In this document: piece after piece, positions 37,133-46,400 of the stretch
Numbering within the stretch: the stretch's first letter is position 1
How the letters are laid out: every line of letters begins with the position of its first letter
Assembly: GCF_040256395.1 (NCBI RefSeq)
Contig: NZ_CP158300.1
Location: forward strand, 1 to 64,000
Direction of reading: 5' to 3'
Length of the DNA stretch: 64,000 bases
Source of the DNA: Deinococcus sonorensis KR-87
Lineage (GTDB): Bacteria > Deinococcota > Deinococci > Deinococcales > Deinococcaceae
The notes under the pieces: model-generated
The model's database searches: none
Seen by the model: only the letters and a program-made list of their open reading frames with translations
Told to the model about the DNA's origin: nothing
Program-made: the position numbers and the translations under genes

Positions 37133-38107
37133 TCAGCGCGTACGTCGGGGGGTCCGGCGGCTCCACAGCAGGGTCAGCACCAGGGCCACGCCGCCCCACA
37201 GCAGCAGTCGGCCGGTGAGCGGCACCGGCGGCAGCGACACCACGCCGGACGCGTCGGTCCGGGCCGGCTCCGTAACGTAGCGCCCGCGTTTTGGCCGCGC
37301 CTCCTGATCGAAGTGCTGGGCCAGCCGGTCCAGCTGCGTCCTCAGGTCCTCGCCCCCCATCGCGTCCCCGTGCCCTGTGACCGCCAGGGCCGGCTGGAGC
37401 GCCGCGAGGTGCCGCACCGACTCGCGGGCGGCGTCCCAGTCCGGGGTGTAGTAGGCGGGCGGCCGGTGGACCAGCCGGGGCCGGAGCGACAGGGCCGCGC
37501 CCAGCGACTCCTGCACGGTGGTCACGAACGCGTCTCCGGCGATCAGCAGCCGGTCTTCCGGCCGCCACAGCGAGATGTGGCCGGGGGCATGCCCCGGCGT
37601 GAAGACCACCTGCCAGCCGGCCAGCGCCGCCGGCAGTCCGCCCGCCTGCAGCGCCTGAACACGCGGCTGAAAATCGAACGGACCCGGCACGAACGCCGGG
37701 GACACGGCACTCATGCTGCCCCCCACCAATGGGTCCGGCGGCGGGTAGGCGGAGCGCCCGGTGAGGTACGGCAGCTCCAGCTCGTGAGCATAGACCGGCA
37801 CGTCCGGCCAGACCCGCTGCAGCGTGAACAGCCCACCGATGTGGTCCAGATGCCCGTGGGTCAGCACGATCGCCTGCGGTTTCGCCTCCGGCCCGAAGTA
37901 GGCTTCAGCGGCCTTCAGAATCATGCCGGCACTTCCGGGCGCGCCGGTATCCACCAGCACCCACCCGCTGTCCTGCTCACCGATCAGAAAGGCGTTGGCG
38001 AGCGGCAGCCGGACCCGGATCACGGCGGGCGCGAGCGGCTCGTGCCCGCCGAAGATGGAGGGATGGTCGGGTGGACCGTCGGCGGTGGACCCCAGGCGCT
38101 CAAACAT
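37133..38107 (-). CDS. Metallo-beta-lactamase-fold hydrolase with C-terminal membrane anchor
   Basis: Hydrolase of the MBL superfamily. IVLTHGHLDHIGGLFTLQRV is the HxHxDH dizinc motif. VVFTPGHAPGHISLWRPEDR and LLIAGDAFVTTV supply the further His and Asp ligands, and LAVTGHGDAMGGE the last His. A single membrane segment LLLWGGVALVLTLLWS followed by RRTPRRTR ends the protein, so the domain is probably tethered at the membrane. The start at 38107 (MFERLGSTADGPPDHPSI) is preferred to an earlier in-frame start because the upstream residues look untranslated; this gives 324 residues. Substrate unknown. Confidence 0.85.
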   Translation of the reverse strand: MFERLGSTADGPPDHPSIFGGHEPLAPAVIRVRLPLANAFLIGEQDSGWVLVDTGAPGSAGMILKAAEAYFGPEAKPQAIVLTHGHLDHIGGLFTLQRVWPDVPVYAHELELPYLTGRSAYPPPDPLVGGSMSAVSPAFVPGPFDFQPRVQALQAGGLPAALAGWQVVFTPGHAPGHISLWRPEDRLLIAGDAFVTTVQESLGAALSLRPRLVHRPPAYYTPDWDAARESVRHLAALQPALAVTGHGDAMGGEDLRTQLDRLAQHFDQEARPKRGRYVTEPARTDASGVVSLPPVPLTGRLLLWGGVALVLTLLWSRRTPRRTR

Positions 38108-38183
38108 GGCCCTACTGTGCGCTGAGGCCCGGCGGGCGGCATGAACCGGCTCTTGACCCACAGTTGATGCAGCGCGGCCCGAC

Positions 38184-39080
38184 TCAGCCCTGTGAGTCGG
38201 CGGCCTGGCCAATCGCCCCGAGCTGCGCCAGCGCCTCGCCGGGCAGGGTGAGGGCCGCCGCCGCGACGTTCTCGCGCAAGTGCTGCACCGACGAGGTGCC
38301 GGGGATCACCAGGATGTTGGGCGAGCGGTGCAGCAGCCAGGCGAGCGCGACCTGCATCGGCGTGGCCTCCAGACGCGCGGCGACGTCCGACAGCACCGAC
38401 GACTGCAGCGGGCTGAAGCCACCGAGCGGGAAGAACGGCACGTAGGCGATGCCCTGGCGGGCCAGGTCGTCGATGAAGCCGTCGTCCTCCCGCTGCGCCA
38501 CGTTGTACATGTTCTGCACGCACACGATCCGGGTGATGGTCTGCGCCTCGGCCACCTGCGCGGGGGTGACGTTGCTCAGCCCCAGGTGACGGATCAGCCC
38601 CTGGGCTTGAAGCTCGGCCAGCACCGTCAGCGGTTCCTCCACCGGGTCCGCGGAGGGGCCGTGGCCGTCTCCCATCATCCGCAGGTTGACCACGTCGAGC
38701 GTGTCGAGGCCCAGATGGCGCAGGTTGTCGTGCACGGCGCTGATCAGCTCCTGCCGGGACATGGCCGGCACCCACGAGCCGTCCGCCGGGCGGCGGGCGC
38801 CCACCTTGGTCACGAGGGTCAGGTCGGACGGGTAGGGGTGCAGCGCCTCGCGGATCAGCCGGTTGGTGACGTGCGGGCCGTAGAAGTCGCTGGTATCGAT
38901 GTGGGTGATGCCCAGGGCCAGCGCTTCACGCAGCACCGCCACGGCGGCGTCCGGGTCGCGCGGCGGACCGTACACGCCGGGGCCGGCGAGCTGCATGGCG
39001 CCGTAGCCCATGCGGTTCACGCTGCGGTCTCCGAGGGGGAAGGTGCCGGCGGCCGTGGCGGGTGTGGTCATGGAAGTCAT
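38184..39080 (-). CDS. Aldo/keto reductase
   Basis: Cytoplasmic NADPH-dependent oxidoreductase, (beta/alpha)8 barrel. NRMGYGAMQLAGPGVYGPPR at the start, ITHIDTSDFYGPHVTNRLIR with the catalytic Asp and Tyr, LTLVTKVGARR with the Lys, and GLSNVTPAQV for cofactor binding. The late LAWLLHRSPNILVIPGTSSV is the NADPH phosphate-binding block. 298 residues is typical. AAGGAG lies six bases before the ATG. It follows the NmrA-like gene by 74 bases on the same strand, so both may answer to the TetR encoded divergently. Confidence 0.93.
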   Translation of the reverse strand: MTSMTTPATAAGTFPLGDRSVNRMGYGAMQLAGPGVYGPPRDPDAAVAVLREALALGITHIDTSDFYGPHVTNRLIREALHPYPSDLTLVTKVGARRPADGSWVPAMSRQELISAVHDNLRHLGLDTLDVVNLRMMGDGHGPSADPVEEPLTVLAELQAQGLIRHLGLSNVTPAQVAEAQTITRIVCVQNMYNVAQREDDGFIDDLARQGIAYVPFFPLGGFSPLQSSVLSDVAARLEATPMQVALAWLLHRSPNILVIPGTSSVQHLRENVAAAALTLPGEALAQLGAIGQAADSQG

Positions 39081-39154
39081 GGGATTCTCCTTGGGGAATG
39101 GGACGGTGAGGGGTCAGTCCTGGCAAAAGGTCCAGAGCACACTTGTGGCCAGCC

Positions 39155-40039
39155 TCAGGCCTGGGGGACCGGGTCTCCCTGCAGACTGAACAGCAGGTTC
39201 AGGCCCTGCCGGAGCGTGACGGGTGGCCGGCCCAGGAAGCGCTCCAGATCATGCGTCACGTGGTCTTCCTGGCCGTTGCCGATGTCGGTGAGGAATCCGG
39301 TCATGCGGCCCGCCAGCACGGCCGGCACGCCCCGGCCCATCAGCTGCTCCTCGAAGACTGAGGCTTCGACCGGCTGATACCGCACCGCCTTGCCCGACAG
39401 GTCGCTGAGGGTGGCCGCGACGTCCTCGAAGGACCACGTCTCGCTGCCGGTGAAGTGGTATGTGCGGTTGTCCCACTCGCCGTCGATCAGGGCGTTCGCC
39501 ATCGCCTCGCCCAGTTCGCTGCGCAGGGCGTAGGCCACCCGGCCCTGCCCGGCTGGAAGCTGGATGCCGGTCTCGAAGACCGTCCGGCCCACGGCACCGA
39601 CGAGAAAATCCATGTACAGGATGTTGCGGAAGAGGATGAAGTTCAGGCCGCTGGCCCGGATGATGTCCTCGGTTTCAAAATGGCCAACCATCAGCTGGTT
39701 GTTCAGGGTGGTGCGGTCTTTCAGGTCCCGGCTGGTGTAGGCCAGCTGCCGGACCCCGGCGCGCTGCGCCGCCTCCACGACGTTGCGATGCTGCTGGACA
39801 CGCCTGTGCTCGTCGGTGCCGGCGATCAGCAGCACCTGTTCAATGCCTTCCATCGCCCGCTCCAGCGAGGGCGGGTCATCGTAGTCAGCGATCCGCACGT
39901 CAATGCCCTGAGCGGTCAGGGCCGCGCCCTTCTGTGGGTCTCGCGCCAGAGCTGCGATCTGTCCGGCAGGAATTCGGGTGAGCAGCTGCTGGATGACGGT
40001 GGTGCCCATCTGTCCGGTGGCGCCTGTGATCAGAATCAT
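39155..40039 (-). CDS. NmrA-like NAD(P)-binding protein (quinone oxidoreductase/SDR type)
   Basis: Atypical short-chain dehydrogenase of the NmrA/QorB group. MILITGATGQMGTTVIQQLL is the GxxGxxG nucleotide-binding motif, with ALARDPQKGAAL placing an Arg for NADPH. RVQQHRNVVEAAQRAGVRQL and AYTSRDL continue the family pattern. 294 residues is normal. Some members reduce quinones or act as redox sensors; the activity here is not shown. AAGGAG precedes the ATG. It is divergent from a TetR regulator, with an operator between, so expression is probably induced by a TetR ligand such as a quinone or electrophile. Confidence 0.88.
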   Translation of the reverse strand: MILITGATGQMGTTVIQQLLTRIPAGQIAALARDPQKGAALTAQGIDVRIADYDDPPSLERAMEGIEQVLLIAGTDEHRRVQQHRNVVEAAQRAGVRQLAYTSRDLKDRTTLNNQLMVGHFETEDIIRASGLNFILFRNILYMDFLVGAVGRTVFETGIQLPAGQGRVAYALRSELGEAMANALIDGEWDNRTYHFTGSETWSFEDVAATLSDLSGKAVRYQPVEASVFEEQLMGRGVPAVLAGRMTGFLTDIGNGQEDHVTHDLERFLGRPPVTLRQGLNLLFSLQGDPVPQA

Positions 40040-40184
40040 GAACCAGCTCCTTGGGGGTGAGGTCTGCGATGTGGCGGGGCAGCGTGTTCAGGGAGAGACG
40101 CTCCTGGAGCGTTTCGGGATGGCCCCGCCACCGTATCCGGTCTGCCGGGTGAGCGCTTCGCCCATCCGCCGTGTTTACAGTGAT

Positions 40185-40214
40185 AACGTACACCGCGAAC
40201 CACCGCTATGTCAA
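40185..40214 (-). promoter_or_regulatory. Promoter of NmrA-like gene
   Basis: On the minus strand TTGACA (40209-40214) is followed 18 bases later by TACGTT (40185-40190). A half-site TGATAACG (40181-40188 on the plus strand) overlaps the -10, matching the arm of the nearby TetR operator. Confidence 0.45.
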
Positions 40215-40216
40215 AC

Positions 40217-40238
40217 TGATAACAGGATTCTGTTATCA
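40217..40238. promoter_or_regulatory. TetR operator between tetR and NmrA-like genes
   Basis: Perfect inverted repeat TGATAACA (40217-40224) / TGTTATCA (40231-40238) with a six-base centre. It lies eight bases before the tetR ATG, covers the likely tetR -10 (TGTTAT, 40231-40236) and borders the -35 of the opposite promoter. One protein bound here could repress both directions. Confidence 0.8.
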
Positions 40239-40245
40239 TTGAGAT

Positions 40246-40953
40246 ATGACGACCGTGACCGCCGGCTCCCCCCGCGAACGTATTCTTCAGGCAGCCCTGA
40301 CGCTGCTGGAGACGCAGGGTGTGGAGGCCGTGTCCACCCGGGCGGTGAGTGCCGCCGCCGACGTTCAGCCGCCCACCATCTACCGGCAGTTCGGCGACAT
40401 GCAGGGCCTGCTCAACGCCGTGGCGAGCGCCGGCTTCACCACCTATCTCCAGGTCAAGGTCGCGCACGGCGGCTGGAGTGATCCGGTCGAGGAACTGCGC
40501 GAGGGCTGGAACCGGCATGTGCAGTTCGGGCTGGCCCACCCCCACCTCTACACCCTGATGTACGGCACGCTCAAACCGGGGGCGGAACCGCCCGCCGCAC
40601 TGGCGGCCTCTCAGATGCTGCAGGCCCTGCTTCAGCGGGTCGCGGAGGCTGGACGCCTCGCCACCGGGGTGCAACGGGCCGTGGCCATCATTCACGCGGC
40701 GGCCATGGGCACCACGCTCACCCTGCTCGCCAGCCAGGACCGCGATCCGCAGCTGGCAGCACTGATGCGTGAGGCGGCGCTGCAGGTGATCCTCACGCCC
40801 CAGGCGGGCACGGCACCGGACGGGGCCAGCACGGCACGTCAGCAGGTGGCGGCCCACGCCGTCGCACTGGTGGCCCTGCTGCCGGACCTTGAGTCCCCCT
40901 TCAGCTCAGCCGAACAGGCGCTGCTGCTGGAGTGGTTGCGGCGCCTGAGCTAA
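40246..40953 (+). CDS. TetR/AcrR-family transcriptional regulator
   Basis: Repressor with N-terminal TetR helix-turn-helix: RERILQAALTLLETQGVEAV then STRAVSAAADVQPPTIYRQF and GDMQGLLNAVASAGF. The C-terminal helical ligand domain is variable and 235 residues is ordinary. It is transcribed away from the NmrA-like and aldo/keto reductase genes. The perfect operator eight bases upstream supports autorepression and control of the divergent pair. Inducer unknown. Confidence 0.92.
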   Translation: MTTVTAGSPRERILQAALTLLETQGVEAVSTRAVSAAADVQPPTIYRQFGDMQGLLNAVASAGFTTYLQVKVAHGGWSDPVEELREGWNRHVQFGLAHPHLYTLMYGTLKPGAEPPAALAASQMLQALLQRVAEAGRLATGVQRAVAIIHAAAMGTTLTLLASQDRDPQLAALMREAALQVILTPQAGTAPDGASTARQQVAAHAVALVALLPDLESPFSSAEQALLLEWLRRLS

Positions 40954-41192
40954 AGGATGCGCGGCCCGCGCTCGCTGGCACAGCCCACGCCGGAACTGTG
41001 TCTCCGGCTGCCGTGTGCGCTGTCCTTTTGACCTGTCCGGCGGTTCCTTGATGCATTCGTGAAGGCCACAGGACCCTTTCCAATCTGACCCTGGGCATCG
41101 GCAGCTAGCCTTCAAGGGCAGGCGGGCCGGTTCGACCGACCGTGCCTGCCTCCGTGGCCGGGCCTCACCCGGCCAGTTGCCCGAGGGGGCCG

Positions 41193-42503
41193 ATGATCTA
41201 CTTCATGTTCGCCACCGGCATCGAGAACTCCAATCCCACCATCGAGCACGGCCGGGTGCGCGTGGATGAGCTCGAAAAATGCCGTCACTACGAGTGCTGG
41301 CAGCAGGATTTCCAGCTGGTGCAGGAGCTGGGCATCCAGTACCTGCGCTACGGTCCGCCGATCCACCGGGTCTGGCTCGGCCCCGGGCGCTACGACTGGA
41401 GCTTCGTCGACCAGACGTACGCCGATCTGAAGGCCCGCAACATCGTGCCGATCACGGACCTGTGCCACTTCGGGGTGCCCGACTGGATCGGCAACTTCCA
41501 GAATCCGGACTTCCCTGCCCTGTTCGCCGGGTATGCGCGCGCCTTCGCCGAGCGCTATCCGTGGGTCCAGCTGTATACCCCGGTCAACGAGATGTACATC
41601 TGCGCGCTCTTTTCAGGCAAGTACGGCTGGTGGAACGAGCAGCTCACCACCGACCAGGGGTTCGTGACCGCCCTGAAGCACGTGGTCAAGGCCAATGTTC
41701 TGGCGATGAAGGCCATTTTGCAGGTGCGCCCGGACGCCATTTTCATTCAGTCCGAGTCCAGCGAATACTTCCACGCCGAGAACCCGGCCGCCATCGGCCC
41801 GGCCGAATTTATGAACGAGGTCCGCTTTCTGTCGCTGGACCTGAACTACGGCCACCGGGTCAGCTCCGAGATGTATGAGTATCTGCTCGACCACGGCATG
41901 ACCCGGGAGGAGTACCACTTTTTTCTGGGCAACCGCCTGAAGCACCACTGCATCATGGGCAACGACTATTACGTCACCAATGAGCACCTGATGGCCAGCG
42001 ACGGGAACTCGCGCGCGTCCGGCGAGATCTACGGCTACTCGGTCATCACCACCCAGTACTCCAACCGCTACGGCCTGCCGGTGATGCACACCGAAACCAA
42101 CATGACCGAAGGGCCAAAGGGTGACGAGGCCGTCTGCTGGCTGCGCAAGGAGTGGGCCAACGTGCTGCGCGTCCGCAACGACGGCGTGCCGATCGTTGGC
42201 TTCACGTGGTATTCGCTGACCGATCAGGTGGACTGGGACTGCGCTCTGCGCGAGAACAACGGCCGGGTCAATCCGCTGGGCCTCTATGACCTGAACCGCA
42301 ACATCCGCCCGGTGGGCGCGGCCTACAAGCAGCTGATCGCCGAATGGCGCGACGTCCTGCCGATGCAGAGCGTGGTGCTGAGCCTCCCGATCGCCCCGCC
42401 CAGCCAGCAGGCGCAGGCCGGCACCGGGCAGGTGGCCCAGGTGGTGGGCAAGGCCGGCACGCTGGGCGCCCAGAGCACGCCTTCGGCCTCCAAGGAGCAG
42501 TGA
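41193..42503 (+). CDS. GH1-like family glycosyl hydrolase
   Basis: A clan GH-A hydrolase related to family 1 but divergent. QELGIQYLRYGPPIHRVWLG resembles the GH1 barrel start. LYTPVNEMYICALFSGKYGW carries the acid/base Glu (NE) and GLPVMHTETNMTEGPKGDEA the probable nucleophile Glu. VGFTWYSLTDQVDWDCALRE matches the GH1 C-terminal block. The start at 41193 has GAGGGGG just upstream; this gives 436 residues. The last 50 residues are Gln/Ala-rich and low in complexity. An SDR gene follows two bases after the stop, so the pair may modify a sugar or glycoside. No signal peptide; substrate unknown. Confidence 0.8.
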   Translation: MIYFMFATGIENSNPTIEHGRVRVDELEKCRHYECWQQDFQLVQELGIQYLRYGPPIHRVWLGPGRYDWSFVDQTYADLKARNIVPITDLCHFGVPDWIGNFQNPDFPALFAGYARAFAERYPWVQLYTPVNEMYICALFSGKYGWWNEQLTTDQGFVTALKHVVKANVLAMKAILQVRPDAIFIQSESSEYFHAENPAAIGPAEFMNEVRFLSLDLNYGHRVSSEMYEYLLDHGMTREEYHFFLGNRLKHHCIMGNDYYVTNEHLMASDGNSRASGEIYGYSVITTQYSNRYGLPVMHTETNMTEGPKGDEAVCWLRKEWANVLRVRNDGVPIVGFTWYSLTDQVDWDCALRENNGRVNPLGLYDLNRNIRPVGAAYKQLIAEWRDVLPMQSVVLSLPIAPPSQQAQAGTGQVAQVVGKAGTLGAQSTPSASKEQ

Positions 42504-42505
42504 GC

Positions 42506-43357
42506 ATGACCACAGACCCGCAGCACACGCCGTCGCCCCCGCTGGCCCACAGCAATCCCAACCCGACCTCCGGCGCCATTCCCAGAACCGACCCGAGTCC
42601 GCTGCCGGCGGTCAGCGCCCGGCGCTTCGAGGACCGGACGGTGCTGGTGACCGGGGCGGCCAGCGGCATCGGGCTGGCCACCGCCCTGCGCTTTGCCCAG
42701 GAGGGCGCCCGCGTAGTGATCGCCGACCTGCACGCCGATCAGGCCCAGGCCGCCGCGGAGAAGGCGAAGGCGGCCGGCGCGCAGGACGCCCTCGCGCTCG
42801 CATGCGACGTCAGCGACGAGCAGCAGGTGCAGGCCTGCGTGCGGCAGACGGTGGAGCGCTTTGGCGGCCTGGACGTGGTGGTGAACAACGCGGGCCTGAT
42901 GACCTTCAAACCAATTGTGGAACTGAGCGGCGCCGACTGGTCGCGGGTGCTGGGCGTGGACCTGCTCGGCAGCTTCTACTTCATCCGGGAGGCGTTCCGG
43001 GTGATGAAGCCGGGCGGCAGCGTCGTGAACGTCTCGAGCATCCACGCGGTCGAAACCTCGCCGCTCGTCGCGCCCTACGCGGCGGCCAAGGCGGCCGTGC
43101 TGTCGCTGACCCGCACGGCCGCCATCGAGGGCAGCCCGCTGGGCATCCGGGTCAATGCCGTGCTGCCCGGCGCGGTGAACACCCCGATGCTGTGGGACAA
43201 CCCGAACGTCCGGAGCGGCGCGGAGCAGGTGGACCGGAGCATGGTCGGGGAACCGGAGGATCTGGCGGCCGCCGTGGCGTTCCTGGCGTCCACCGAGGCG
43301 CGCTTCGTGCAGGGGGCGGCCCTGGTGGTGGACGGTGGCCGGCTCGACCATCTGTAA
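42506..43357 (+). CDS. Short-chain dehydrogenase/reductase (SDR)
   Basis: NAD(P)-dependent oxidoreductase. An N-terminal extension of about 45 residues rich in Pro/Thr precedes the Rossmann core: VLVTGAASGIGLATALRFAQ (TGxxxGIG), VVNNAGLMTF (NNAG), VVNVSSIHAVETSPLVAPYA and the catalytic YAAAKAAV (YxxxK). The Ser lies in VSSIH. VNAVLPGAVNTPM and GAALVVDGG complete the classical pattern. The ATG at 42506, two bases past the hydrolase stop and preceded by AAGGAG, gives 283 residues. The N-terminal extension is unusual for the family. Substrate probably a sugar alcohol or keto-sugar given its neighbour. Confidence 0.9.
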   Translation: MTTDPQHTPSPPLAHSNPNPTSGAIPRTDPSPLPAVSARRFEDRTVLVTGAASGIGLATALRFAQEGARVVIADLHADQAQAAAEKAKAAGAQDALALACDVSDEQQVQACVRQTVERFGGLDVVVNNAGLMTFKPIVELSGADWSRVLGVDLLGSFYFIREAFRVMKPGGSVVNVSSIHAVETSPLVAPYAAAKAAVLSLTRTAAIEGSPLGIRVNAVLPGAVNTPMLWDNPNVRSGAEQVDRSMVGEPEDLAAAVAFLASTEARFVQGAALVVDGGRLDHL

Positions 43358-43407
43358 ACGGCGGCAGCGGGAGACGGCAGACCCATTGCCCTTCCTCACA
43401 GACCAAA

Positions 43408-43442
43408 ACCGGCCCGGCAGATCTTGCCGGGCCGGTCTTTCG
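43408..43442. terminator. Rho-independent terminator between SDR and Pip-like genes
   Basis: Perfect 12-bp stem ACCGGCCCGGCA (43408-43419) / TGCCGGGCCGGT (43425-43436), five-base loop GATCT, then CTTTCG on the plus strand. The minus-strand side has TTTTGGTC, so it can serve both convergent genes. Confidence 0.85.
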
Positions 43443-43451
43443 CTGTGCCGC

Positions 43452-46400
43452 TCAGGTCGGGTCGACGTACAGCAACGGTTTGAACTGATCGTCCGGCACG
43501 TAGCGCCAGCGGCGACGGCCCAGCAGCAGCGCCACCGCCGTGCTGATCGCCAGGATCAGCAGCATCCGCAGCACGAAGCCCAGGTACTGGCCGTCGTAGC
43601 TGCCGAAGATGGCCGCCCGGAAGGCATTGACCGCGTCCGTCACCGGCACCAGGGCGTGGATGCGCTGGAAGAACACCGACGAGAGTTCCACCGGGTAGCT
43701 GCCACCGCTGGCCGCCAGCTGCAGCACCAGCAGGATCAGCGACAGGATGCGGCCGGCGTCGCCCAGCAGCATGATCAGCGCCAGCACCAGCGTCAGGAAG
43801 GTCAGCGACGCCACGGCCGCCGTGAGCAGCACCCCGCCGGGGTTCTGGAACGGCACGCCCAGCAGGTGGACGCCCAGCACCACCACCAGCGACTGCGCCA
43901 CCACCACCACGGCCGGAACCGCCAGCTTGCGCAGCAGGCGCGCGCCCTGACGGGTGGGCCGGGTGCTCTCGGCCAGCTGCAGGTACGGGAAGATGAAGGT
44001 GGTCAGCGTGACCCCCACCCACAGGCTCAGGGCCATGAAATACGGCGCGAAGGCCACCCCGTTGGTGCGGACCGTGGCGGTGCTGCGCTCCACCACCTGC
44101 ACGCTGGCGGACAGGCCCGCCGGGTCGCCGCCCAGCTGCTCGGTGCGGCTGGGAATGCGGGTGTACAGCTGGCTCAGGCCGTCGCGCAGCCGGGTCGCGC
44201 CGTCCTGCAGGTCGGCGCTGCCGCTGGACAGCCGGGCCGCGCCGCTCGCCAGCTGCGCCACACCGCCCGCCAGGTCGCCGCTGCGGGCCGAGAGCGCGCC
44301 GGCTCCGTCGTTCAGGCGCTGCAGCTCCGCCTGGGCCGGCAGCTGGCCGGTGATGGTGGTCAGGGCCTCCTTGATGCGGACGTTGCCGCTCGCCAGGGTA
44401 GTGACGCCGGTCTGGAGCGCCTTCGCACCGCTGGCAAGGGTGCCTGCGCCCGTCCGGGCTGTGTTCAGGTTGCTGGCCAGGGCGGCGGCTCCGCTCTGCA
44501 GCTGGGCGCTTCCCTGCTGCAGCTGGCCGGTGCCGGCCGCCAGCGCCGCCGCTCCGGCGGCCGCTTTGCTGGCGCCCTGGGCGGCCACGCCGGTCTGGGT
44601 GGCCAGGGTGCGGGCCCCCTGCTGCAACTTGCCCGCGCCGCTCGCCAGCTGATCGGCGCCCGTCGAAAGCTGCTTCGCACCGCTCACCGCACGGGTGGCC
44701 CCCTGCTGCGCCTCGGCCAGCCGACCGGCCAGGGTGGCGGCCCCGGCCTGCAGCTGCCGCGCGCCAGTCGCCAATGCCGTGGCGCCACTCGCCAGCTGGG
44801 TGCTGCCGGTGGCCAGGGCGCCAGCGCCCTGCCGGGCCTGGGTCAGCCCACCGGCCAGCGCCTGGGCGCCGGTGCTCAGCTGCCCGGCCCCAGTCTGCAG
44901 CTGCGCGGTCCCGGCAGCCAGCGTCGCCGCGCCCCTGGTCGCGTCAGCCGCGCCGCCTTCCAGCTGAGCCAGGGCTCCTGCCAGGGCGCGGGTGCCGGTG
45001 TCGAGCGACGTGGCCCCGCCGGCCAGCTGGGCGCTGCCGGTCTTGAGCGCCGCCGGAGCCAGCAGGTTGCCCTTGACGCCGGCGGCCAGGGTGGTGGCCC
45101 CGCCAGCCAGCTGGCCTGCCCCGGTCTGCAGCTGGTCCGCGCCGGTGCGCGCCTGATGCAGCCCGTCCTGCAGCTGCGGCAGCCGGGACGCCAGCGTCTG
45201 GGCGCCGGCGTTGACCTGCGCCGCCCCGCCCGACAGCTCACCGCTGCCCTTCACCAGCTGACCCGCGCCGCTGCTCAGCTGCTCCAGCCCACCGACTAGG
45301 TCCGGCACACGGGCGGCGAGCTGCGCCGCGCCGCCGTTCAGGCGGGTAGCCCCGGCGTTCACGGACGCCGCGCCGCTGCTCAGCTGATCGGCCCCGCCCT
45401 TCAGCTGCCCCAGCCCGCTCTGGAGGGCGGGCAGCTGGCCCGCCAGCTCACCGGCCCCGGTGTTCAGCCGGGTGGCCCCGGTCTGAAGGGTCGCCGCCCC
45501 GTCCGCCAGCTGGCTCGCACCGGTCTTCAGCTGGCCCAGACCGCGGCTCAGCTGTGGCAGCTGCGCGCTGAGCTGGCCTGCGCCGCTGTTCACCTGTGCC
45601 ACGCCGGCGTTCAGGCTGGCTGCGCCGCCCGCCAGCCGGGTGGCCCCGGCCCCCAGCTGGCCCAGGCCGCCCTGAAGCTCGGCCGCGCCGCTGCTGAGCC
45701 GCGCCGCGCCCTGCTGCAGCGGCTTCAGCTGGGCCGCACCGGGCGCCGCCGCCTGCAGCTGCCGCAGGCCGGCCGAGAGGTTCGTGGTGCCGCCGGTCAG
45801 CTGTCCGACGCCGCCTGCCAGCGCCTCCGCGCCGGTGTGCAGCTGCTGGCTGCCTGACGCGGCCTGCTCGGCCCCGTGCTGGAGCTGCCGGGCGCCGTTC
45901 TGCAGGGTGCCCGCACCGTCCGCGAGCTGCCCGGCACCGTCACGCAGCTGTCCGGTGGCGGTGCGGATGTCCTGAAAGCCCTTCTGCACGTCGGTCAGTG
46001 AGCGCTGGACAACCTGCCAGCGGTTGGAGCCCAGCTGATCATTGAGCCGCTGCGCCACCGAGCCGGCCACGCTGCTGCCCACCCGGCTGGCGAAGTAGCT
46101 GGTGCCCTGGGCGGTGTAGAGGTTGATCAGGCCGTGCTGGCTGCTGTTGCCCGCGATGGCCTTCTGACTGAAGTCGCGCGGCAGGCTCAGCGCAAAGTAC
46201 ACGTCGCCGCGCCGCACCGCCGCCTCTGCCGCCGCCTGGGTGGGGTAGCGCACCAGATGCACCGGAGGATCGTCGGTCAGCGACTGCACCAGGTCGTGGC
46301 CCAGGTGGTAGGTCCGGCCCCGCGCCGTGGTGCCCGCATCCTCGTTGGACAGCCCCACCGGCAGCGCCTTGAGGTTCCCGTAGGGGTCCCAGACGCTGCC

